From: Antrodiella citrinella
Taxonomy: Eukaryota; Basidiomycota; Agaricomycetes; Polyporales; Steccherinaceae
Reading direction: 5' to 3'
DNA: 64,000 nt
NCBI GenBank assembly: GCA_004802725.1
Contig: SGPM01000098.1
Coordinates: 17,386-81,385, forward strand
The notes under the pieces were generated by a model, which was not told the origin of the DNA, ran no database searches, and saw only the letters and a list, made by a program, of their open reading frames with translations. How positions within the stretch are numbered: position 1 is the first letter of the stretch; the number at the start of each line of letters is the position of its first letter. This document shows, in pieces, positions 48,947-62,168 of this stretch. The position numbers were made by a program, and so were the translations under genes.

Positions 48947-49456
48947 GAAGTGCATATCTACCAGGGAAAAAAACCCTGACACCCTGGGACGAAGTACGCG
49001 TGATCGGAGGCCTCTTACTCTTCACAACGCGTGAACACGCGTTACATAGCTATGTGTATCGCTGTCTCCCTCTATATATGTCTATATTATAGCCTCAGGC
49101 TTGCTTGCGTCTCTTGATTCTCGTAGCCGCTTTGAACAACGATGGCATGTGGAATCCATGTGTACAACATGCAAGTACTGCTAAGTAATATCGCATTTTT
49201 CAGGAAACAAAGTGCCCCCATCAGCCCCCATGCCACTGCCACCTACCCCACCCGCAATATCGAGCTAGCGGTCACAACTCGCGACCTTCCGCTTGACATC
49301 TTATACATCATATCTCAGTGCTTATAATAGAGACTTGACTTCGAAAGCAGTTGCGAGGCTGTGAAAGGCAGCACACAAATCCGACGGTATTCGCTCCGAA
49401 CATGAGTACCTCCTCCTATCACACCAGGGTTTTTTTCCCTGGTAGATATGCACTTC
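48947..49456. mobile_element. 510-bp element bounded by 32-bp perfect inverted repeats
   Basis: The bases 48947-48978 (GAAGTGCATATCTACCAGGG then A7 then CCCTG) recur as an exact reverse complement at 49425-49456. The next ~23 bases inward still match imperfectly (about 18 of 23). Each repeat itself holds a small palindrome (CAGGG-A7-CCCTG). The interior of about 446 bp has no long open frame. This is the layout of a MITE-like non-autonomous element or of an inverted duplication. I see no clear target-site duplication: the left flank is ATCGCAA, the right flank ATAAAAT. Confidence 0.5.
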
Positions 49457-50596
49457 ATAAAATGCTCCCGTGAGTCCAGTATTCTCTAGACACTTGTGCG
49501 AGGTGCTGCGAGCCTCCCATCCTCGGGCAGTACCGCTCACACGCGATCACATTCACTGGAGAAAATTTCACTGCAAACTCTACACCTGATTTTTCTCCTG
49601 ATTTTTGCGATTCAGGATCACACTTGTTCATGCAATTCGTGCAAGAATTGACGGTGCTACGATTTTTTCTTTTTCAGACGACACTTTTCGGCGTTTTTTC
49701 GTCGCGCACCTTGTGTACTGCAAAGAGCTGTAAACAGCCGGTAAATAAGATTGATTTGACGTATGCAGAAAGAGACTGGAGTGACAACATAGAGATACGA
49801 TGCGTTTTAGGGCAATTTTAGGTCGTATCCTTCGTTTGTTGAAGGGAGGAGGCTGGGCACGCGCACTTGGGAGGATTCAGAGGGAGACAATGCACATCGG
49901 ATTACACGACCAATCGACGCATGTACACTACACAACGCACGGACATTGTAGCATACATGTAGGGGATACCGTACGTACCATCCACACTGCGATACACCCC
50001 GAATTGCTCCCCCGACGCGTTGTTCTTTCCTCCTTAACAAGCGCCTTCTCGCCGTCGAACAATGTAGAGGTCGTAGCCCACTCGTTCGGTGGATTCCCGT
50101 GAAACGCAACATATCCGCGGGCCCGTCGGTTCATTGTCGATTGGTGTCAAAGGCGTCGCGATACGAGCGTTTTGAAAATTGGGCAATTGCCTGATTTTCG
50201 TTATGTCGGAGTTCGCAGACGACGATGGCAACGACGGTCTTAAATCTTCGTGGGTGGGGTGCATATGACACAGGGCGTGTGTTGAGAGTCTCGTGGCAGT
50301 GAAGAGCGGATCTTCGTGACAAACGCGCGAAAGGCACCTGCGGTTGCGAGAGAACGATAAGGAGGGGCGATCCAATTTCGGATTCCGCGTCTGGACGATA
50401 CTTTCGGGCGACGCCGTGCGTGCCGAGACCCGGGGAGGGGGGGGCGGCACGTGGCGATCTGGCGGTGAGACGCGTCCACCGAGTCGCATCTTGTCCACAT
50501 CCATCCCAGCCTCGACGCGTCCATTTGGCCACCATTTTGCCTCTTTCGCGTCCCGTTTTCTTGCATATCCAAGCCCTGACGCGTCGCTACACCGCA
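49457..50596. other. upstream region of UNG1, no gene
   Basis: About 1.1 kb. Short frames occur on both strands, but no domain is recognisable. The final 200 bp is GC-rich and presumably holds the UNG1 promoter and leader. Confidence 0.5.
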
Positions 50597-52392
50597 ATGT
50601 CCAAGCCTGTAGAAGAAGTCGTGTACCTCGAGGACCTTGTCGCGCCGACAGCAAAGCCGGTCGAGGACACCGACACGACCCCGAGCAGCCAGGGCTCTGC
50701 CAAATCCACAGACAACAAGTCCTCTGGCCCAGGTGTCGCAGAGAATGAGAAAGGCACGTCTGCCAATGGTCTCAAACGACAGCGGACGCTGGTCGACATG
50801 TTCTCCGCCGAGCCGTCCTCTTCCAAAAAACTCAAACTAGAGAAGAGCGGTGGTTCTGCTGGGAGAATCAAAGCCTCCTCTAGCTTTTCTACTGCTACGA
50901 GTGCATCTTCCGGATCGCAGGCCCTGAACTCAATTCCGTTCTCCCTATCCGCCTATCAGGAGGCACTCTCCGAACAAGAGAGGCAGCTGCTCGGATTAGA
51001 ATGCGAGTCGATGGGTAAAAGCTGGTACGTTCTTCCGATGTTGTGTGTACCGGAGTGTATCGGCGGAGGACGACGTCCGTGCTCATTGCATCGCCTCCTC
51101 CCGCAGGCTCAAACTTCTCAAAGACGAAATCAGGAAGCCATACTTCATCAAACTGAAGGAGTTCCTCTGGAATCAAGGTGTCAAGGGTGCGAGCGATTCG
51201 CCTGCCTCATTGAAGATATACCCTGCACGTAAGCGTCGCGGCAGCGTTACATTGCCTCCGCTCTAAGTTCAATCCATAGCCAAAAACATCTACTCGTGGT
51301 CAAACTTGACGCCTCTAGGCCGAGTCAAGGTTGTGATCATCGGTCAGGATCCATATCACGGCCCCGGTCAAGCACACGGTCCGTCTCAACACGTTCCCAT
51401 CTAGCCCTGGTCCTCTTGAGATACTGATTATCGCTCCTAACCTCTTTTCCGTAAAAAACATCATATCCAGGGCTAAGCTTTTCAGTTCCGAAAGGCGTCG
51501 GTGTTCCTCCGTCGCTACGAAACGTAAGTTTCCCTACCACCCTCCCGCGGTGTCCTGCTCAGCAGGACGTCCGTGGAACAGATATATGCAGAAATTAAAG
51601 CCGAGTACCCTCACTTTGAGGTGCCCAAGCACGGGTGCGTATAACGAGCAACTTGCGTCCATGCGGCTACCTTCCTGACATGACGCATTCCCCATCTCTG
51701 CCGTCGTATCTGCATGATCCCCGTGGACCTGCACGGCCTGAATAGAAACCTGACCTCATGGGCGGAGAACGGCGTGCTGCTCCTAAACGCGTGCTTGACC
51801 GTGAAAGCTAGCGAAGCGGCGTCCCATTCGAACCGAGGTTGGGAAGAGTTCACCGACAAGGTCATCGACGTCGTAGACAAATACGGTGGCGCGAATCTGT
51901 CCGCTAATGGATCCGCTCTCGCGGGTCGCGGCCGCGGCATCGTGTTCTTAGCCTGGGGTGCGTTCGCAGCGAAGCGCGTTGCAAGGCTCGACAAGGTGCG
52001 TATCCTCACTCCCCCTGCCCCTGTGCCCTTCTGCTTGCTTACGACATTCTCGCATCTGTGTATCATCCATCCATCCGTATCCATTGGCTCTCTCTGACCT
52101 GACACTGACAACTTGTCGCACGCGCGCGTCTCACAGAAAAAACACCTTATTCTGACCAGCGCTGTAAGTCATCTCCTCCCTCGCTTCTTGCGTAGCAACC
52201 AGCTCTCCTACCCCTCGTTACCAACAAACTTGCTTTTTTGTCTCGTGTTTTCCTTGACAGCATCCGTCACCGCTCAGCGCACACAAGGGCTTCTTAGGCA
52301 ACGGGCATTTTAAGAAGGCCAACGAGTGGCTGGAGGAAAAATATGGTTCGGACGGTCGCGTGGATTGGTGCAACCTCCCTGGCGTAGTGTGA
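50597..52392 (+). CDS. UNG1: uracil-DNA glycosylase UNG1
   Basis: Base-excision repair enzyme that removes uracil from nuclear and mitochondrial DNA. Eight exons (50597-51024, 51107-51228, 51280-51378, 51471-51523, 51582-51634, 51746-51995, 52137-52163, 52261-52392) encode 387 residues. The catalytic water-activating loop is [16 protein letters not shown] with the key Asp. The uracil pocket and Ser-Pro loops are VPPSLRN and [11 protein letters not shown], the latter carrying the catalytic His; LLLNACLTV lies in the core. The first 140 residues are disordered. They include [11 protein letters not shown], a PCNA-binding (PIP-box) pattern of the Q-x-x-L-x-x-x-F type like the one at the N-terminus of human UNG2, next to a basic KKLKLEK stretch. 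Exon 7 is only 27 nt. Confidence 0.93.
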
Positions 52393-53501
52393 ACGCCATC
52401 AAATGGCACCGTTACACGGGCGTGGTTCGTATCCTATCCTATCCAGTGCAACGACGGTGGTTTTGCTGCTGTACATATCGTAACGTCAGTCCTGACCCAC
52501 TCTCACTCCCCCTCCGTGTGTTTCTGCGTTCTGAACATGTTCTCCCGATACAGGTATCTGTTTTTTTTCTTGGATCCAGAACGGCCGTGGCCCTTCGCTG
52601 TCCGCCACACACATCATACCCTATACCCCCACTTCCCCGTGATTCTACTTGCTACACGGCTTCGACCGACAGAAGCGCACACTGATATGATAACGTGGCC
52701 TGTGACGGACTTTGACTGTAGATATTATCGATGTCATACTTCGAGGAGAGACAGGACACCCGGGATCGCGTTTTAGGTGGTAACCACGTCCCTCCGCTCC
52801 GCCGAGGGGTGCCATGCGCGGGAGGTTAAATGACGTCGAAGGGGCGGTGGATGTACGGACATTGGGTTGTCACATAAGCACACTACACGTCGTCCCCCTG
52901 CGCGTTCCTTCCTGACTTCTTGTGTTCTTGCGTTCGGACTTCTTTCTTTCTTGCGTTTACGACTTCTTCTCTTGCTGCTGTTGCTTCTTCTTGCTGCTGC
53001 GTGTCGTATCCCGGTATGGCGGACTTAGTATATACACACTGATGTAATTTGGGGAAGATCCACATTCCAGCTCTTTCGTCAAATCGCTATTATCTTAAAC
53101 AACATTGTCGGAGGTAGAGCAACCGGCGGATGTGGAGTCGCGAGAAGTAGGACACCCAAGTTTCCTTGCGTCCAAGCGTCCGTTTCAGTATGTACACTTG
53201 ACGAGCTCCTTCAGACGGGTATCTACAAGGTATCTACCGAGTATCTACCCACGTTATACTAACATCGGTTAGGACGGTGCCTCTGCGTCACGCGCGTGCC
53301 TCTCGAGCCCTGGTTTCGAGGGGACAAACACGGGGAGGGATGTGCCCAGTGTCACTTAGCTGATATCAACCTCGTACTGCGTCTCCAAGTATGTATGCAG
53401 AGTCTCCGGTTGTCTGGTTTGGGTAGTTCTCGAGATTGCGGGCATACGCGAGGGCGTCGGAGATGCGGGGGGGAAGGTCTCAGTCGCTCGCTGCTCAAAG
53501 C

Positions 53502-53533
<32 letters not shown>

Positions 53534-54263
53534 AGACAAGGGTGGTCGTCGTCACCTTGCGCTACGCCCGCTTTTCCCACATGGCGCATGATCAGTGGCA
53601 AGTCCCGCCCAGGTTCAGAGCTGTTCAGAGGATCAGAGAGGGCCGCCCTGAATGTTGCCTATTTATACTGTGGCGGATCGTGATGAGATTCTCCTTCGAG
53701 CACCGGAGAGCGACTCGGAGGGGGGAGGGGGAGTGGGATTGCAATCGATGTTAATTCCAGATCCCTGCGCGTAGCCAAAACGCCAAACATAGTAACGTTA
53801 GCATGAAAACGTGAAGAACTGACTATGTGTAGGTGGGTGTGAAACCAAGGAGGCGGGTACGGGACGGGGTAGGCAGGTAATAGGTATGAGAACCAAGTGT
53901 CAGATAGAATAAGATGAACAGTAGTGGGGTTATCATTTCGAGGGGTGTGACATTCGTATTGTGTATAAAGGGGAATAGAGTAAGTTAAACTCGTACACAA
54001 GATAGTATAACTTCTGGCTATGGCCCGCATTGCGTAGTGACTGTAAACTTGACTTTCGTTTAGATGATGGGGAGGGGCAGATAAAGACCGCGGAGAGCGA
54101 GCGAGAAAAAAAGAAGAGAGAGATATGGATACAACAGTTATGTAAACTCGTGTAACGACGTCCTTGGGAATCACAGTGACATGATGATGAAGGGGTGACG
54201 GTGACGGAGGCGGGGGGAAGGCGGGCGCGGGGATGCACCGGTGGGAACGAAGAGGGGCAGGAA
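52393..54263. other. convergent intergenic region, no gene
   Basis: 1.9 kb between UNG1 and the bZIP gene, both ending here. Apart from an (AAC)n microsatellite at 53503 I find no gene or recognisable element. Confidence 0.5.
53503..53531 (+). repeat. (AAC)n microsatellite
   Basis: Nine AAC units plus AA in a non-coding stretch. Confidence 0.95.
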
Positions 54264-55490
54264 TCATGACATTCGACCGACTCTAGGCTCGATATCATAC
54301 ACCGCACGCATCGGAGCAACGACGTCCCTCTGCATGCCCGATGGCGTAGGTATTCGGACCGCGTGGGGGTGCTGCTGCTGAACATGCTGTTGCTGTTGCT
54401 GCTGCTGCGGTAGAGATGGGGTAGGCTGGTTCATGACGACCGGACGATACCCCTGCGCTTCGGTGATGGATCGTCTGTGGGCATAGGATATAGGTTGTTG
54501 CTGCTGCAGGCTGGTATTCCCGCGGTGCGGCGGTATAGTAGACTGTTGTACGGAGGTGGTCGGAGAATGCTGCTGCTGCTGCGCGTGGTGGTGTTGCATG
54601 TGCGACGAGTCGTGCCCCCCGCTGGAGTATGAGGGCTGGGAATAGGAATACCGTCGGTCGAGGAAGCTGTCCGAATAAACATCGGATTGCTGTTGCTGTT
54701 GCTGCTGCTGTTGATGCTGCTGCTGCTGCTGTTGCTGTCTATCGGCAGCATGGGCGCTGTGGGGGTAGGACTGAGGCATCGGCTGCATATAGACCTGAGC
54801 CATGGTCATCTGTCGTGAAGTAGATGAAGCAGGTGGGTATGAATAGGACGCGTGCGTCTGCGTGGTAGACACGGGCGAAATGGGATATCCTGCAGAGACG
54901 GGCGAGGACTGGTGCTGCTCGGCGCGCTCCTTTCGTAACACCATGTCCTCCCAATCCATACTGGCGGACTGCTGCTGGGGGGAATGGTGGAGAGCAGGCG
55001 GGGCCATGTTGTGTGGAGAGAGGGAGTGGGTCCGTGTGGAAACAGAAGACGGAGAATGGTTCCGACTAATTGGCGGAAGGGCAGGCGTTAATGAAGACGA
55101 TGAAGAAGAGGATATTGCCGAGGTGGACGCCACGGGTTCTGCATGGTCGTGTGTCTGCGACTGTGAGCGCGGGGTATAAGGCTTTGGTTTATCCTTGCCT
55201 GTGGGCCCTTTGCCGAGCAGGGGACGACTGGCAGGCGGGAGGTTCAGAGCAGAGCGTAAGGTGTCATTCTCCTCCTCCAACTCTGCTACGCGCAGCTCGA
55301 GGGCCTGTGGACAAGATAGAAGACATGAGACGGGGATGATCGCGTCGGCGGCGAACTGGCGGGCCAAAAATCGAAAAAACAAGCTGACCTCGAGATGAGC
55401 AGCACGGCGTGCCCTGAAGGCTCTCTGGACGTCTCGTGCACGATTTGGGGGGAGATTGTCGTTTCTTTTGCGACCACGTTTGGAGGACAT
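54264..55490 (-). CDS. bZIP transcription factor, glutamine-rich
   Basis: Two exons (55490-55389, 55304-54264) encode 380 residues. The basic region is at residues 4-34 (SKRGRKRNDNLPPNRARDVQ, then RAFRARRAAHLE). A short leucine zipper straddles the intron: LELRVAELEEENDTL. The N-x-x-A/R-Q-x-x-F-R pattern is of the fungal AP-1/Pap1-like type (NRARDVQRAFRARR). The rest is low complexity: Ser runs, then two polyglutamine tracts with histidines, likely an activation region. It should be nuclear and bind DNA as a dimer; targets cannot be inferred. There is no conserved redox cysteine-rich domain of the Yap1 type. The ATG at 55490 opens directly into the basic region. Confidence 0.85.
   Translation of the reverse strand: MSSKRGRKRNDNLPPNRARDVQRAFRARRAAHLEVSLFFRFLARQFAADAIIPVSCLLSCPQALELRVAELEEENDTLRSALNLPPASRPLLGKGPTGKDKPKPYTPRSQSQTHDHAEPVASTSAISSSSSSSLTPALPPISRNHSPSSVSTRTHSLSPHNMAPPALHHSPQQQSASMDWEDMVLRKERAEQHQSSPVSAGYPISPVSTTQTHASYSYPPASSTSRQMTMAQVYMQPMPQSYPHSAHAADRQQQQQQQHQQQQQQQQQSDVYSDSFLDRRYSYSQPSYSSGGHDSSHMQHHHAQQQQHSPTTSVQQSTIPPHRGNTSLQQQQPISYAHRRSITEAQGYRPVVMNQPTPSLPQQQQQQQHVQQQHPHAVRIPTPSGMQRDVVAPMRAVYDIEPRVGRMS
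54686..54738. repeat. CTG/CAG-type trinucleotide tract coding polyglutamine
   Basis: Interrupted (TGC/TGT)n on the plus strand, coding two Gln runs separated by His in the bZIP protein. A shorter similar tract lies at 54369-54408. Confidence 0.9.
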
Positions 55491-56314
55491 GGGAGGGAGG
55501 TAATGGTACAGACGTGGTGGGCAGACGAGCTGTGGCTGGGACGAGGAGGAGGAGGTCTGGAGGGGAGGGGAAGAGGGCGCCGATTGTTTTGAGAGCAGAC
55601 AGATATAGACATGTCGCCGAAGAGAATCGGCAGAATTGAATCTTTGTTTGCTGCGTTTTGACGCGTCGATCGGGGGGGAGTGGAAGACAGCCAAGGCCGG
55701 TGCAGCCTCCCCGGTCACTCTTATTTTCGGTCCTGTCTCCGGCCTCTCCTTGCCTGTCTCCGGCCTCTCTTGCCTGTCTCCGGCCATCCTCATCCTGTCT
55801 CCGGCCTCTCCTTGCCTGTCGCCGGTCCCTCCTCCGTCCCCTTTCACGTCGACACCAACAATCCAAGACAACGTCTTACAAGAGCCCACAACCCCTCCAG
55901 AAAGGAAAAGGAAAAACAATCCAACTCTCTTTCCCTTTTCGCACCTCTTACCCCGTTTGGATCCATCCCAACCTGCCTCCGTTCAAACTAGCACTGGCAA
56001 GCGCCCAGATTACCTCGCCCTTCCCTTCAGGCACGCCCTCCCGGATCAGCTGAACAGACGATTTTCCTCGTCACTCAGATCCATCTCACCCCACCCGCTT
56101 AGCCCCAGAAGCTCACCTGAACTTACGGGATATAGTATGGATTCCACGAACAACTACAGATCGCACGATACACATCCGGGCTAGTTCACGCTTCCGAGAA
56201 CGCCTTGTAAAAAAAAACACAATCTACAGGGGAAAAAAATCTTCCTTTCGCGCAAGGCGGACAATAAGAACTCCCGTCTCCCTTCTCTCAATGCAATCTG
56301 ACACGCCTATCTGA
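55491..56314. other. bZIP upstream region
   Basis: About 820 bp between the bZIP start and the 3' end of SSL2. It contains a 21-bp minisatellite at 55733-55836 and otherwise pyrimidine-rich sequence. No separate gene is supported, although long frames run through the repeat. Confidence 0.55.
55733..55836. repeat. 21-bp minisatellite, about 5 units
   Basis: Units CTGTCTCCGGCCTCTCCTTG plus C begin at 55733, 55754 (one base shorter), 55774, 55795 and 55816 (diverged). It lies about 240-350 bp upstream of the bZIP start codon, in the likely promoter or 5' leader. Confidence 0.85.
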
Positions 56315-59893
<3,579 letters not shown>

Positions 59894-60249
59894 TGACTAA
59901 GGCAAAGAAACAGAATTCGTGAGGCCCCGCCAAAAGTTCTTCGTCGACAGATAGGAAAGATTGGACCTGCACGATGTCGAGAGCGTTGTCGGCGGCGGCG
60001 GAGGTCCTGAAGCTCCTAGAGGAAACGAAGATGTGAGTGGTGGTGGTGGTAGGAGAACAACAGCAAGCGCAAGGATGTCCGGCCCCGATAAAGAGTGACC
60101 ACTGCTGAGTCAGCGACCATTGCGGAGTTTCAAACAGCGAGCGATGCCCTCCGACGCCTGACACACATCTTGTTCATCGTCCACGACGACGACAACGACC
60201 CTTTACTCGCCGTACGCCGTGTTTCTTGTCCGCCCTTCTTGTTTTTAAA
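59894..60249. promoter_or_regulatory. divergent promoter region SSL2/SF1
   Basis: 356 bp separating the start codons of two essential RNA polymerase II-pathway genes in head-to-head layout. No TATA box close to either start is evident to me. Confidence 0.5.
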
Positions 60250-62168
60250 ATGTGGAGACCTGCTACTCGCGAAGTGACCGGGACAAACGAGAGTACGTGT
60301 TCTCGCAATGATGACAGTTCATTTTTCTTATATCTTCTGTTTCTTCTTTGTAGCACCCCTCGGGAACCGTCGTCGCTTTGGCCCTGCCCCCATTGAAGAC
60401 AATGCGCCCCCTCAGCTTGCTCAACCGTCTCCATCCGCATATCCGCGCCCACCTCCCATGAATGACAGAGACGAGTCGAGAAATAGTCGTGATCGGTCCC
60501 CGGTGAACAACGCTGCAGGCAAGTTCCTACTTTTTTGTCCCTCGTGACACCCATTTCTTGTCGGTTTGATCTGTGTCTTGCGCTGACGGTGACATGACGA
60601 ACCTGATACCGCACTTTGTTGCTGTTGACCCACCTATTCTACTGACCGCTGACCATCTACTAACGTTCGCTTTTGTGCTTGCGCTCCTTTACTAATCTAG
60701 TGGACCCAAATGCACCGAGAAAAAGGAGAAGTCGCTGGGGTGATGTCAAAACGGAGATTCCTGGACTGCCTACTGCGATCTCAGCCAACGGTGTCTCGCA
60801 AGCTCATCTTGACAACTACGCCATCCACCTCCGACTTGAGGAGATCAATCGCAAGCTTAGGCTCAACGATTTCGTGCCTCCCGAGCGAGAACGGTGTGTG
60901 CCAATACTACGATACAATTGCATACTTGATGCTGATTCATATCCACTTCATAGTTCCCCTTCTCCCCCTCCTACCTATGATGCTCATGGTCGTCGTACTA
61001 ACACGCGTGAAGTCCGCTATCGCAAAAAGCTTGAGGACGAACGTATTAAGCTTGTTGACCGCGCTATGAAAAATGACCCCAACTTCAGGCCCCCTGTCGA
61101 ATATCATCAGCAAAAGCGATCCCAACGACCTTCCGAGAAAGTTTACATCCCGGTCAAGGAGTTCCCAGAAATCAACTTCTTTGGCTTGCTCGTCGGTCCT
61201 CGTGGTAATAGTTTGAAGAAGATGGAGAGAGACAGCGGCGCCAAGATCAGTATTCGTGGCAAGGGCAGTGTGAAGGAGGGGAAGGCCCGACCTGAACAGT
61301 ACGCTGAGGATGCTGAAGAAGATCTTCACTGCCTTGTTACTGCTGAAGCTGAAGACAAAGTAGTTGCTTGCGTCAGGATGATCAACAGAGTCATCGAAAC
61401 AGTACGTCATTGTTCGCTAGACCACGTTTGCATTTCTGACTGAACATCTGTGATTAGGCTGCTTCGACTCCAGAAGGTCAAAACGATCACAAGCGAAATC
61501 AGCTTCGTGAGCTTGCTGCTCTCAACGGTACTCTCCGTGACGACGAGAACCAGATCTGTCAGAACTGTGGTGGTGTTGGTCATCGCAAGTATGATTGTCC
61601 TGAACAGCGTAATTTCACGGCGAACATTATCTGCCGTGTCTGCGGTAGCGCAGGCCATATGGCGCGTGACTGCACCGTTAATAGAGATCCAAACGCTCCT
61701 CACGCTCCTCCTCAGCTGGCACAGTCGCCGACCTCCATGGCGCTCACGAAAGGTGGCTTCGACTCGGAGTACGCTAGTCTCATGGCAGAGTTGGGAGAAT
61801 CTGGAAAAGGTCCTGGCGGAGATGGCGGACGGCCTTCCTGGACGGGTTCCGCCGGTCACGACATTACAGCAGGCGGATCTAACATTCCCCCATGGCGCCG
61901 TCCCGAAGTCTGGCAGAGTAGCGTCATCCCGCAGCAAAACCAGTCTCGCCCACCTCAGGGCGGTGGATACGGCGCAGGGTTCGGTGGCCCCGGCGGAGCG
62001 GGAGCGGGAGCTGGATACGGCGGTCAATGGGGACAGCAACAACCGGGTTATGCTGCTGGAGGTGGTGGTGGATACTATCCTCAAGGGCAAGGTCAAGACT
62101 ACGGCGCCAACTATGCACAATACTACCAGAATCAGTACCAACAACAGGCTGGCACTCCGGCTCATTGA
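60250..62168 (+). CDS. MSL5: branchpoint-binding protein SF1/BBP (MSL5)
   Basis: Splicing factor that recognises the intron branch site in the commitment complex with U2AF. Five exons (60250-60292, 60354-60518, 60701-60893, 60954-61401, 61458-62168) encode 519 residues. It begins [14 protein letters not shown], then [11 protein letters not shown]. The RKRRSRWGD motif is the U2AF-homology-motif ligand (Trp). A helix hairpin follows ([13 protein letters not shown] and SPSPPPTYD). The KH-QUA2 fold contains [19 protein letters not shown]. Two CCHC zinc knuckles come next: [14 protein letters not shown] and [14 protein letters not shown]. The C-terminus is Gly/Pro/Gln/Tyr-rich. Intron 2 (182 nt) is GC-AG (CAG/GCAAGT), notable for a protein that itself defines introns. 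Confidence 0.94.

Noticed and set aside
49425..49445. ACCAGGG-T7-CCCTGGT hairpin looking like a rho-independent terminator
   Set aside because: The organism is eukaryotic and the hairpin is part of the 32-bp inverted repeat pair, so it is not a bacterial terminator.
53503..53531. AAC repeat as a CRISPR or centromeric array
   Set aside because: A trinucleotide microsatellite with no spacers.
55636..56184. Long plus-strand frame of about 180 codons upstream of the bZIP gene
   Set aside because: It is kept open by the 21-bp minisatellite (a multiple of three) and gives repetitive LSLPVSG-type sequence; no domain.
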